Positions 41,770-50,402 of a stretch of DNA of 64,000 nucleotides are shown piece by piece. Within the stretch, counting starts at the first letter, position 1. Each line of letters opens with the position of its first letter. A program made the position numbers and the translations under genes. The stretch is from MedAcidi-G1 sp002294285 (lineage in GTDB: Bacteria > Actinomycetota > Acidimicrobiia > Acidimicrobiales > MedAcidi-G1), in assembly GCA_963999645.1 (NCBI GenBank), contig CAXEUY010000003.1:62001-126000 (forward strand). Direction: 5' to 3'. The notes under the pieces are model-generated. The model worked only from the letters and a program-made list of their open reading frames with translations, did no database searches and was not told the DNA's origin.

Positions 41770-42207
41770 ATGAGAGCTTTAGTGCAAAGAGTCGTAAAAG
41801 CCACTGTAAGGGTTGAAAATCAGACAGTAGGTGCGATTGCTCAAGGATTATGTGTTTTTGTAGGTGTAACTCATGAAGACAGTTTTGAGGAGTCTGATCA
41901 ACTAGTAAAAAAAATTGTTTCTTTAAGAATTATGGACGATGAAAATGGTGTGATGAATAAATCTGTTATCGACGTTGATGGAGAAATTTTGATTGTGAGC
42001 CAGTTCACTCTTTACGGAGATACCTCTAAAGGGCGTCGACCAGGATGGTCAGCGGCTGCAGCACCTGACCATGCTGAACCCCTAATTGAAAGAGTAGTAG
42101 AGGGCGTAAAAGCAGCTGGAGTAGTTGTAGAAACAGGAAGATTTCGTGAACATATGCAAGTAGAACTGATTAATGATGGTCCGGCAACATTGATGATTGA
42201 AATTTGA
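41770..42207 (+). CDS. dtd: D-aminoacyl-tRNA deacylase
   Basis: Dtd removes D-amino acids and mischarged glycine from tRNA. It has 145 aa, the standard length. The start MRALVQRVVKATVRVENQ, the active-site motif near SQFTLYGDTSKGRRPGWS, and the C-terminal INDGPATLMIE are diagnostic. The usual GRRPSF is GRRPGW here, and the usual FGADMQV Gly-cisPro-type segment reads FREHMQVELINDGP, a modest variation in the cross-subunit motif. It converges on lnt with a 12-base gap. Confidence 0.93.
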   Translation: MRALVQRVVKATVRVENQTVGAIAQGLCVFVGVTHEDSFEESDQLVKKIVSLRIMDDENGVMNKSVIDVDGEILIVSQFTLYGDTSKGRRPGWSAAAAPDHAEPLIERVVEGVKAAGVVVETGRFREHMQVELINDGPATLMIEI

Positions 42208-42219
42208 ACAAGAGACTAT

Positions 42220-43707
42220 TTAGTTTCTACTGAAAAAGTGGGGGCGTCGTCCCCAAGCAAAGAGAAGTAATGAAATCAACATCATTGGCCAAATACCCGT
42301 TTGTGTATACCAAGTATTACCAGAACGTAACCCCACTGTTTTCTGGATTACAGCTTGTTCACTGATTCCAGTCCGATCTAAAACCTTGCCTGACGGGTCA
42401 ACAATCGCACTAAACCCGGTAGGAGCAGATTGAAGTACCCATCGACCTGTTTCGATGGCTCTTAGTTGACTCGATGCTATTTGCTGGCTTTGTACTTGTG
42501 TCAGCCAGTAACTAGCTCCATTTGTCGGATTAATAATTATTTTGGCGTCATGATCTGCTGCCTCACGTGCTCTTTCCTCGAAAAATACTTCCCAAGAAAT
42601 AACCACTCCAAGTTTCCCAAGTGAAGTTTCAATTACAGCAGGTTCAGTTCCAGGAAGGACATCCCGAGCTGGGAGGCTGTCTTTGGCAAAGCGCTCCACA
42701 AAGCTTCTTAAAGGAACAAATTCGCCAAATGGCACAGTTCTTACTTTGTCGAATTTTCCAGCGATCTGACCATCTGGTTCTAATACTTCCACATAGTTCA
42801 AATTTGAATCTGAATTTTCCGGGTCTTGATGGAACCATCCTGCAGCAAAAACTGTGTCAAGAGACTGTGAGATATCCTCAAGTGTTGAACGAGCATCATC
42901 CGCGTACAGACGGCTCGGGTTTCTGTCGGCTTTTGGAAGGTCGGGGTCGGGGTTAACAACATTTTCTGGCCATACAACTAAATCCACTGGAGTTTGAACG
43001 CTTTCAGTTGCAGAAACCTGATTGGCAAAAACTATTGCTGCACCTGTTGGAGTTGCTCGGGTTCGCTGTGGTCCTCCACCTTGCACCACAGCAACATTTA
43101 TACTTTCAACCTCGCGGCCATCAGGTGCGACAGTGGTAATTGTCCCAATCGCAATAGTTAACAGCAATGCAAAAATTATAGGTTTTACTGCTTTTTTCGG
43201 AGAGCGAATCACAGAACTTATTAGGCAACCGGCAGCAGTAGTTATTGCAACAATTAGTAGCGGCCCAGCTACTTTGGCTACAGGCGCAATAGGGCCTGAA
43301 GCTTGTCCTATAGGAATTGTCGCAAGTGGAACACCTCCAAAAGGAAATCTCCAACGAGCTAACTCAATTAGTGTCATTATTCCAATAAGAGCTAATTGCC
43401 TTCCTTTTTTGGGTGGAACCAAAGCCATTCCAAGACCAATAAAGCTCGAGTGGATAAGTGCCGCGGCTATCCAACCAGGCAAGGTTAGATCAATCATCCA
43501 AAAAGTAGCTGGCAACAGCCAAGCCAGACCTGTAAGGAAACCCCTGCTGAACCTTTTCTTCGCAGATTTGTTAGCCAAAGAAGAATCTAAAATTGCTATA
43601 CCTATAAAAGCACACGGCCAAAAACCCCAGGGTGGAACAGACGCTGCAATTAGTAGCCCAGCAGCAACAGACTTGATCAGGCCAAAGCTAAATAGGGTTT
43701 TTATCAA
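42220..43707 (-). CDS. lnt: Apolipoprotein N-acyltransferase Lnt, catalytic Cys replaced by Ser
   Basis: This membrane enzyme N-acylates the lipid-modified Cys of lipoproteins. It has 495 aa: an N-terminal set of about six hydrophobic helices, then a nitrilase-like domain from about residue 210, then a C-terminal helix (WPMMLISLLLFAWG). The triad Glu is in VVWPENV and the Lys in FDKVRTVPFGEFVPLR. The nucleophile motif, ICYE/ICFE in characterised enzymes, reads VVISWEVFFEE here, with TCT (Ser) at the Cys position. Activity is thus uncertain. The gene overlaps hemY by 4 bases and may be co-transcribed with hemE-hemY. Confidence 0.82.
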   Translation of the reverse strand: MIKTLFSFGLIKSVAAGLLIAASVPPWGFWPCAFIGIAILDSSLANKSAKKRFSRGFLTGLAWLLPATFWMIDLTLPGWIAAALIHSSFIGLGMALVPPKKGRQLALIGIMTLIELARWRFPFGGVPLATIPIGQASGPIAPVAKVAGPLLIVAITTAAGCLISSVIRSPKKAVKPIIFALLLTIAIGTITTVAPDGREVESINVAVVQGGGPQRTRATPTGAAIVFANQVSATESVQTPVDLVVWPENVVNPDPDLPKADRNPSRLYADDARSTLEDISQSLDTVFAAGWFHQDPENSDSNLNYVEVLEPDGQIAGKFDKVRTVPFGEFVPLRSFVERFAKDSLPARDVLPGTEPAVIETSLGKLGVVISWEVFFEERAREAADHDAKIIINPTNGASYWLTQVQSQQIASSQLRAIETGRWVLQSAPTGFSAIVDPSGKVLDRTGISEQAVIQKTVGLRSGNTWYTQTGIWPMMLISLLLFAWGRRPHFFSRN

Positions 43708-45083
43708 TTTCTTCCAAACCGTTCTAAAACTCTAGTTGCAGCTTCATTTCCTGAACGGATAGACGCAGGAATTCCAACCCCAAAATGGTAAGAGCCTGAA
43801 AGAAAAATTCCTGGTGTTTCAACTTCAAGTATTGAAAGTGTTTCTTCCAATTTTTGTAAGTGTCCAACTTCAAACTGGGCTAAAGCTTTAGGCCAGCGGT
43901 TTATGCGAAATTCAAGAGGAGGTTTTTCCACACCCAAAGTTGTTTTTAAGTCATCCATCAAACATTCAACAAGTTCTTCGTCATCGAGCGTCTCATGTCT
44001 TTGATCGTCAATACGGCCAGTTGAAACCCTCATTAGTGTTTTAGTCCCATCATTGAGATGAGTCCACTTATTACCTGAAAAAGAACATGCCGTCATTAAC
44101 TTCCCTGAAGATCTAGGAACTAGAAAACCGCTTTCATTTTCCGGAATTTCTACGTCCAATGTCTCGAAAGCAAAACTGACCAGTGAAACCGAAGCATGTT
44201 CTATTTCAGAAAGTCGAGTACTGACAGTTAGTGAAAGTGGGTGAAGCAGATTTGCGGCATCCTGAGCGGAGTTCGTTAAAACTACTGCATCGACAATTTC
44301 TGATCCAGTAGATGTTTTTACAATCCATTGTTCTTTAGAAGGTTCTATAGAGGTAACACTTTCAGTTTTTCGAATTGAACCAACAATTTTCTCAGCGAGT
44401 TTTTTAACAATGTGCCCCATTCCTTCAGGGTGGGTGTAGAAAACCGGTGATTCTGGATCAGTTTTCTCATAAGTTTCCTTAAGTGCTGTCACTAAACCGT
44501 CCTTGTGTCTGGCGGCTTCCAAAAGATGTGGAGCCATAGTCGCACAGCTCATAGCGTCTGCCTTTCCTGCGTTAATACCGCTCAAAAGGGGATCCACAAA
44601 GTTTTCAAAAACTGAATCGCCGACACAGTTGCGAACCAAAGAGCCGATCGAAATGTCAGTTTCACCAGTGATGGTATTTTCGGGTATACCTCCATCCCGA
44701 ATTTTTTGACTGTCTTCCGCACTTAAAACATCTGATGCTTCTGAGTCAGGGTAAAGAGGAATACCAAGAACATTCGGAGATGGAAGAGGAATCAGTGAAC
44801 CGTTTGCCCAAATAGACGCCGAACGAGAACGAGGTGAAACAAACTCCTCGGAAATACCGACTTCATCAAAAAGTTCTACAGCCCAAGGTGCTCTGGCTAA
44901 GAAGGCATCTGCTCCTTCATCTAATTGAAAACCGGCAAAATTACTTGTTCTCAGTTTTCCACCAATTTTTTCATCAGTTTCGAAAATAACGACTTCGAAA
45001 TCCTCACTTTTTTTCGAAAGACGGTAAGCGACTGTCAAACCTGTAATCCCAGCCCCCACTACCGCAACTCTTTTCTTATTCAT
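43704..45083 (-). CDS. hemY: Protoporphyrinogen/coproporphyrinogen oxidase (HemY/CgoX)
   Basis: This FAD-dependent oxidase has 459 aa. The N-terminal FAD motif is VAVVGAGITGLTVAYRLSK (about residues 5-23), followed by EKIGGKLRTSNFAGFQLDEGADAF in pieces, and the C-terminal FAD segment IFLSGSYHFGVGIPASIRSGNEAA. Because chdC is in the same genome segment, the substrate is likely coproporphyrinogen III. The start is the ATG giving MNKKRVAVVG with a GAAAGAA leader; 13 extra upstream codons are possible but lack similarity. It overlaps hemE by 8 bases and lnt by 4. Confidence 0.92.
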   Translation of the reverse strand: MNKKRVAVVGAGITGLTVAYRLSKKSEDFEVVIFETDEKIGGKLRTSNFAGFQLDEGADAFLARAPWAVELFDEVGISEEFVSPRSRSASIWANGSLIPLPSPNVLGIPLYPDSEASDVLSAEDSQKIRDGGIPENTITGETDISIGSLVRNCVGDSVFENFVDPLLSGINAGKADAMSCATMAPHLLEAARHKDGLVTALKETYEKTDPESPVFYTHPEGMGHIVKKLAEKIVGSIRKTESVTSIEPSKEQWIVKTSTGSEIVDAVVLTNSAQDAANLLHPLSLTVSTRLSEIEHASVSLVSFAFETLDVEIPENESGFLVPRSSGKLMTACSFSGNKWTHLNDGTKTLMRVSTGRIDDQRHETLDDEELVECLMDDLKTTLGVEKPPLEFRINRWPKALAQFEVGHLQKLEETLSILEVETPGIFLSGSYHFGVGIPASIRSGNEAATRVLERFGRN

Positions 45084-46149
45084 TGGTTCTTTCTTGAAGT
45101 TCGTGTGAGTGGACCATTTCAACTACATGGGCGAGAATCGCGGGGTCGGTATCTGGGATAACTCCATGACCGAGATTAAAAATGTGACCTGGGTTGTCTT
45201 TATTAAGCGAAAGAATTTCATAAACAGCCTTTTCCACTTCTTCAACCGGACCCAAACAAATTTCAGGATCTAAATTCCCTTGGATAGCGATTTCATTACC
45301 TAATTTTCGCCTAGCAACATCTATAGGTGTGTTCGAGTCGATGCCCACTACATCAGCTCCCGCTTCGGCAATCAGGTTGAGAATTGGCTCTGTACCCAGC
45401 CCGAAGTGAATCTTTGGAATCAGAGGGTCATCAATTGATGAAAGTACTTTTTTACTGTAAGGGAAAACTTTCTCCTCATAGACCTCAGGATCAATCAAAC
45501 CTGCCCAACTGTCAAATAATTGAATAGCTGAAGCGCCCGATTCGATTTGATGTTTCAGAGAGGAGACTGTGATTTCGGAAAGAATATCCATAAGTGAATC
45601 CCAGATAGCGGGCTCCTCCTCCATTAATGCTTTTGTTTTTTCAAGCGAACGTGAAGGCTTGCCTTCGATTAGATAGGAAGCGACCGTGAAAGGAGCTCCG
45701 GCAAAGCCAATTACAGGAACAGGGCATTCCTTCGAGAGTATTTTTATTGTCTCTCCAACGTAAGACACATCAATTTCAGGCTCCAGTGGGCGTAACCGTT
45801 TGAGATCTCCGGAACTCCTGAAGGGTTTTTCTGCAACGGGGCCGACACCTGGCTGTATTTCAATTCCAAAATTGATCGAATAAACAGGAACCATGATGTC
45901 TGAGAAAAGTATCGCAGCGTCAACCCCGTATCTTTCAACGGGCTGAAGAGTTATTTGAGCGGCTCTCTCAGGATCTGAAGCAACTTCTAAAATGCTTCCA
46001 ACTCCTCTAATTTTTCTGTATTCAGGAAGAGATCTTCCTGCTTGACGCATAAACCAAACAGGCACTCGAGAGTGATGCTCCCGCCTACACGCAGAAAGAA
46101 AATCTGATTCTTTTCCAAATTTTCCCTCTGAAAGATAAGAGTTATCCAT
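45076..46149 (-). CDS. hemE: Uroporphyrinogen decarboxylase
   Basis: HemE decarboxylates uroporphyrinogen III to coproporphyrinogen III. It has 357 aa, normal length. The signature VPVWFMRQAGRSLPEYRKIR is near residue 32. AAILFSDIMVPVYSINFGIEI carries the catalytic Asp. GFAGAPFTVASYLIEG, IQLFDSWAGLIDPEVYEE and the C-terminal HIFNLGHGVIPDTDP are all as expected. It heads the hemE-hemY-lnt minus-strand operon. Confidence 0.96.
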   Translation of the reverse strand: MDNSYLSEGKFGKESDFLSACRREHHSRVPVWFMRQAGRSLPEYRKIRGVGSILEVASDPERAAQITLQPVERYGVDAAILFSDIMVPVYSINFGIEIQPGVGPVAEKPFRSSGDLKRLRPLEPEIDVSYVGETIKILSKECPVPVIGFAGAPFTVASYLIEGKPSRSLEKTKALMEEEPAIWDSLMDILSEITVSSLKHQIESGASAIQLFDSWAGLIDPEVYEEKVFPYSKKVLSSIDDPLIPKIHFGLGTEPILNLIAEAGADVVGIDSNTPIDVARRKLGNEIAIQGNLDPEICLGPVEEVEKAVYEILSLNKDNPGHIFNLGHGVIPDTDPAILAHVVEMVHSHELQERTNE

Positions 46150-46202
46150 GATGGGATGCTACACAAGCATCGGCCAGTTATTTTCTTTCAGGTGAGGTTG
46201 AT

Positions 46203-47183
46203 TTAAATTTGAAGAAGTGACTTTTCTAGAAGTTCACGAGCCCTACTAGATTGCGGTTTGGCCAACCGTGCTATTGCTGATGTTTTTGATCTACGGAAAA
46301 TATCCTCAGCAGCTTCTTTAGAGGATTCCAACTCGTTGCGGGCTAATAAATCAGAAGTTGTTGGCTCAAACGTTAAAACCTCTGTCCCATTTGAACGAAT
46401 TTGCTCAATCTCTTTCTGTAGTGTTCTTGAATTCCATGCGACTGAAAGAGAACTATTCCTATGTGAACCTGTCAAAGTTGAAGACGACGAAATGATTACC
46501 AGATCAAGCTGTAAAGGGGCCAGCAAGTCTGCATTAGTCAATGAATGAACACCGCCATCGATATAACGCCTTCCATTAAGGTTTACCGGAATGAAACGAC
46601 CCGGTATAGCAGAAGATGCTTGAACGGCGGTACCAACATCGACTTCCACGTCATCTCTGCCGAACACAACGCGTTTTCCTGAATCAAGATCGAGAGCGCA
46701 CAACCAAGTTGGTTTCTCAGGCCACGGATCCGGATGGATCTGAGATGTTCTCTCCGCGAAAGAAGAACCGTCAAATTGACCCTCGGGTATTATTCCGGTG
46801 ACAGCGACCATAGGCCTAGGCCGTCCACCCAGGAAAATTTCTTTTAGAACAAGAGAAGGTTTCGAAGGGATTTTACTGTTTCCAGAAAAACCTGGTTCGG
46901 GCACTTTGAGAGAAGTTGTTACACGATCAATTATTTCCTGACCTTCAGGAGTCATCGTGTCGTCTGTGTAATAGCAGGCCAAATCATGTGGGGAGATGCC
47001 AGCACGCAGAGAAACCGCTATAAGTGAACCTGCTGAGGTTCCCACGATCACGTCGGAGGTTCTGGAATCCCATCCTGTAACACTGCTTAGAGCATCCAGA
47101 ACACCGCTGTGGTGAGCGGCACCAGAAAATCCGCCCGCACTTAAGACCAGACCTATAGTTGTCATTCCACTATATTCGCGCAT
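46203..47183 (-). CDS. Patatin-like phospholipase family protein
   Basis: This 326-aa lipid acyl hydrolase has the oxyanion loop LVLSAGGFSGAAHHSGVLDAL at the N terminus in place of the usual GGGxRG. The nucleophile elbow is GTSAGS (about residue 50) and the catalytic Asp is in YIDGGVHSLTNADLL (DGG motif). The substrate is unknown. An ATG six codons downstream (MTTIGLVLSAGG) is an alternative and perhaps better start, giving 320 aa. It lies between hemE and the divergent helD gene. Confidence 0.87.
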   Translation of the reverse strand: MREYSGMTTIGLVLSAGGFSGAAHHSGVLDALSSVTGWDSRTSDVIVGTSAGSLIAVSLRAGISPHDLACYYTDDTMTPEGQEIIDRVTTSLKVPEPGFSGNSKIPSKPSLVLKEIFLGGRPRPMVAVTGIIPEGQFDGSSFAERTSQIHPDPWPEKPTWLCALDLDSGKRVVFGRDDVEVDVGTAVQASSAIPGRFIPVNLNGRRYIDGGVHSLTNADLLAPLQLDLVIISSSSTLTGSHRNSSLSVAWNSRTLQKEIEQIRSNGTEVLTFEPTTSDLLARNELESSKEAAEDIFRRSKTSAIARLAKPQSSRARELLEKSLLQI

Positions 47184-47319
47184 CTGTTTTAGCTTTGCTG
47201 ACTCATGCTCAAAGTAGATTTTTAGACCCCTTTTGTGTTTTTTGAGTACACGATAGGATTAGAACCCTGTCAATTTACGTTTAAAGGCAAAATTTAGCCT
47301 TTTTACAATAAACAAGACT

Positions 47320-49386
47320 TTGGGGGTACTTATCTCAAGCGAGTTAGAAGCCGAACAGGCTTACGTGGATCATGCTTATGAATGCTTGGAGGCTGCAAAA
47401 GAGAGGGTATTTGACCTCACTTCAATGGTTGAAGTAGGCAAAGGAGGCACGAATCAAGCGCGTGTCGAGAGAGATGCCATTTGGGATTCCGTTTCTACAC
47501 GTTTGGGCCAGCTAAACATGGGAGATGCCGCTCTTGTTTTTGGACGAATCGATCAAAATACTGACTCGGAAGTTTTTTATATCGGCAGAGTAGGTGTATG
47601 GGATGACAGCCAGGATCCGGTAGTAGTTGATTGGCGCGCACCTATAGCGGAGTCATTTTATAGAGCGACTGGATCCGACCCCATGGGTCTTGAGAGGCGC
47701 AGACATTTTGTGAGCCGAGGCAGAAATCTTCTCTCATTGGAAGATGAAATATTCGGTGACATTGAAAAATTTCGTGATGGAGAAGACTCTTCTTTGAAGG
47801 GTGAAGGCGCTCTCATAGCAGCTCTTGAAACGGCTCGAACTGGCCGGTTGCAAGACATCATAGGAACTATCCAAGGTGAGCAGGATGAAATAATCCGTGC
47901 TCCAATGTCAGGAGTGGTAGCAGTGCAAGGGGGCCCCGGCACTGGGAAAACGGTTGTAGCTTTACACAGAGCAGCCTATTTGTTGTACACGCACAGGTTT
48001 CCTCTTCAAGGGCAGGGTGTCCTTGTGGTGGGACCCAACCGTTTGTTTCTGGCCTACATCGAACAGGTTCTTCCATCGTTAGGAGAAGCCGGAGTTGAGA
48101 TGGCTGCTCTGGGTGATTTAGTGGGAGCGATTCGAGTTGGAGATCACCGTGACACTGAAGAAGCATCGCGTTTGAAAGGTGATCTGGCAATGGTCAAATT
48201 TTTGACCCGTGCGACAAAAATTCGTCAACGCCCTCTACGAGAAGATCTAAGAGTTGGATACGGAGTTCAGTGGTTGCATATAACTGTTGAACAGACAGCT
48301 CAAATAGTCGCAGAAGCGCAGAGACGATATAGAACTCATAATGCCGCCCGCCGTTACATTGAAGAAGAGTTCTTCTCCACTCTTGCTTTAAGTTCAAATG
48401 AACTTATTGACAAAAAAACAGTTGAAAGCAGGCTCAAGGGGCAGATCGCCATAAGAGAAGCATTGGATTGGATGTGGCCTGTACTGACACCTTCACAGTT
48501 GTTAAACGACACTTTTGGTTCCCGCGCACTGATAAAAGTTTCTGATCCGGAACTCACTGAACAGGAAGTGGACTCTTTGTATAGAAGTCGAGAGTTCTTA
48601 TCTAAGGAAATTACGTGGTCCGCTTCTGATGCAGCTCTTCTTGACGAGGCACTTGCGATCCTGGGACCAAGACCTGGTAAAAGAGAAGAAGACGCTGTTA
48701 GAACTTTCGGCCATATTGTGGTTGACGAGATTCAAGACCTTTCACCAATGGATTTAAGAATGCTTTCGAGAAGGTCTCTCAATGGTTCCATGACTGTAGT
48801 TGGCGACATCGCTCAAGCGACGGGTGCGTGGGCCCACCAGAATTGGAAGAGTATTCTCCAGCACTTACCGGATCGTAAAGAAGTTAATATGCGTGAACTA
48901 ACAATTGGTTATCGAATTCCAGCACCGTTAATGGAGTTAGCAGCAAAGGTGCTTTCTGAAGCCGCCCCTGAATTAAAACCGCCTACTTCTGTTAGAAGCG
49001 ACGGTGAGGCCCCGATTTTCATTGAGGTCGATGATTCGTTCGCGCCTCTTTCAGGTGTGATAACTGAAGAACTCAAAAAAACTGACTCTGGAAATCTTGC
49101 TGTGGTAGCAGCGAATTCACAAGTAGAAGAAATCGAAGAATTGCTGAATAGGGCAGAGATTGTTTTCGGACGCCCGAACCGTCGAGGATTAGACGAGCAA
49201 GTAGCAGTAGTTCCCGTGGGACTTGTTAAAGGGCTTGAAGTTGATGTTGTAATTGTTGTCGAGCCAAAAAGAATTATTGAAGAGCAGATTCAGGGAATGC
49301 GAGCTCTATACGTGGCTTTAACTCGTGCCACAAAACGGGTCATCGTTATTCACTCTGAAGAATTACCCGAAAATATGGAAACTTAA
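47320..49386 (+). CDS. helD: HelD-type RNA polymerase recycling ATPase (UvrD-like superfamily 1)
   Basis: This 688-aa SF1 helicase-like motor frees stalled RNA polymerase. An N-terminal coiled coil of about 50 residues (SELEAEQAYVDHAYECLEAA) precedes the polymerase-binding region with FYIGRVGVWDDSQDPVVVDW and APIAESFYRAT. Walker A is VQGGPGTGKTVVALHRAAYL, Walker B is HIVVDEIQDLSPMDLRML, and motif III-VI segments include VGDIAQATGAWAHQNW, LTIGYRIP and MRALYVALTRATKRV. Actinobacterial homologues (HelR) can displace rifampicin. The start is TTG with no clear alternative. A short hairpin lies in the leader. Confidence 0.88.
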   Translation: MGVLISSELEAEQAYVDHAYECLEAAKERVFDLTSMVEVGKGGTNQARVERDAIWDSVSTRLGQLNMGDAALVFGRIDQNTDSEVFYIGRVGVWDDSQDPVVVDWRAPIAESFYRATGSDPMGLERRRHFVSRGRNLLSLEDEIFGDIEKFRDGEDSSLKGEGALIAALETARTGRLQDIIGTIQGEQDEIIRAPMSGVVAVQGGPGTGKTVVALHRAAYLLYTHRFPLQGQGVLVVGPNRLFLAYIEQVLPSLGEAGVEMAALGDLVGAIRVGDHRDTEEASRLKGDLAMVKFLTRATKIRQRPLREDLRVGYGVQWLHITVEQTAQIVAEAQRRYRTHNAARRYIEEEFFSTLALSSNELIDKKTVESRLKGQIAIREALDWMWPVLTPSQLLNDTFGSRALIKVSDPELTEQEVDSLYRSREFLSKEITWSASDAALLDEALAILGPRPGKREEDAVRTFGHIVVDEIQDLSPMDLRMLSRRSLNGSMTVVGDIAQATGAWAHQNWKSILQHLPDRKEVNMRELTIGYRIPAPLMELAAKVLSEAAPELKPPTSVRSDGEAPIFIEVDDSFAPLSGVITEELKKTDSGNLAVVAANSQVEEIEELLNRAEIVFGRPNRRGLDEQVAVVPVGLVKGLEVDVVIVVEPKRIIEEQIQGMRALYVALTRATKRVIVIHSEELPENMET

Positions 49387-49391
49387 TTTAT

Positions 49392-50363
49392 TTAAGGCCC
49401 GATTTTTTTCAGTTTTGCCATTTCGTTGAAAAGCTCAATAGGTGTTTTGGCACTATTGTCGTCACCTAATTCTCTGAAAATTGCGTGTACATTCACAGCT
49501 ATACGTTCCCATTCACCCCAGTCCTTAAAACCACCCAGATCTATCTCAGCTATCACTTCAGCAGCTGTCTGACCGTTAGCGTGCCGTTCTCGACACTCGT
49601 TATCAACAAAAGTGAGGTAATCACGAACGGCAGTAACCCCCGCTGCATCAGTTAAAGGACCGTGGCCTGGGATAATCACTTCAGCTTCTAATCCTAGAAT
49701 GCGATCACATGCATCGATCCAGTTAGACACAGGACCGTCCCAGATTATTGGAGTTCCATGAATAAAAAGAATGTCACCACAGAAGACAGTTGCAGCATCT
49801 GGTAGGTGTACAAGCAAATCTCCAGATGTGTGGGCAGGTCCGACTTCTATTAGCTCTACTGTGCGACCACCAACATCGAGTTGCAATTCACCGCTGAAAG
49901 TACGGTCTGGTAAAGGTAATTCAATGTCACTAAATTCGAATGGTCCAAAAGCATCTTGTATATAAGAGTTAGTTGTTTCACCTAGATCTACTTTCATTAG
50001 AGCCTCTAAGGCCGATGGGGGGATTGCCTCCATTTCAACTGCCGCTGCGTTAGTGGTGATTATTTGAGCCCCGTTTTCACCACCAACGAGACTATTTCCG
50101 TAGCAATGATCACCATTCGCATGTGTGTTAACTACAACATTTATGGGATGTGCTGAAGTCACTGAAGACATCGAATCAAGCATGTTCTGAGTAAGTTTTA
50201 GATCAAAAAGAGTGTCTACTAGCAAGGATGACCATTCTGAAGCAATGAGTCCCGCATTGCTCCAACCCCAGCCGCCATCAGGTTGCAAATATGCGAAAAC
50301 ATTGTCAGCTACTTCATGCAGACCATGTGTGTAGGGAATGTTATTTAACTCTTTGTTCACCAA
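49392..50363 (-). CDS. MBL-fold metallo-hydrolase
   Basis: This 323-aa metallo-beta-lactamase-fold hydrolase carries the zinc motif as NTHANGDHCYGN, in which the second His of HxHxDH is Asn, as in one common MBL subgroup. Further ligands are His in EVGPAHTSGDLLVHLP, Asp in FCGDILFIHGTPII, and His in IIPGHGPL. It has no signal peptide and its substrate is unknown. It lies 39 bases after the ABC permease gene on the same strand and converges on helD with a 5-base gap. Confidence 0.87.
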   Translation of the reverse strand: MVNKELNNIPYTHGLHEVADNVFAYLQPDGGWGWSNAGLIASEWSSLLVDTLFDLKLTQNMLDSMSSVTSAHPINVVVNTHANGDHCYGNSLVGGENGAQIITTNAAAVEMEAIPPSALEALMKVDLGETTNSYIQDAFGPFEFSDIELPLPDRTFSGELQLDVGGRTVELIEVGPAHTSGDLLVHLPDAATVFCGDILFIHGTPIIWDGPVSNWIDACDRILGLEAEVIIPGHGPLTDAAGVTAVRDYLTFVDNECRERHANGQTAAEVIAEIDLGGFKDWGEWERIAVNVHAIFRELGDDNSAKTPIELFNEMAKLKKIGP

Positions 50364-50402
50364 ATCAACTTTAGGCGAAGCGAGTATTAATTTAAGGGTT
50401 TG

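Noticed and set aside
43022..43735. 237-aa frame opposite lnt
   Set aside because: Mirror of a hydrophobic membrane region; no Shine-Dalgarno or recognisable domain, and lnt is well supported.
49771..50100. Broken HxHxDH motif as a sign that the MBL protein is inactive
   Set aside because: HANGDH is a normal variant in one MBL-fold subgroup and the other metal ligands are present.
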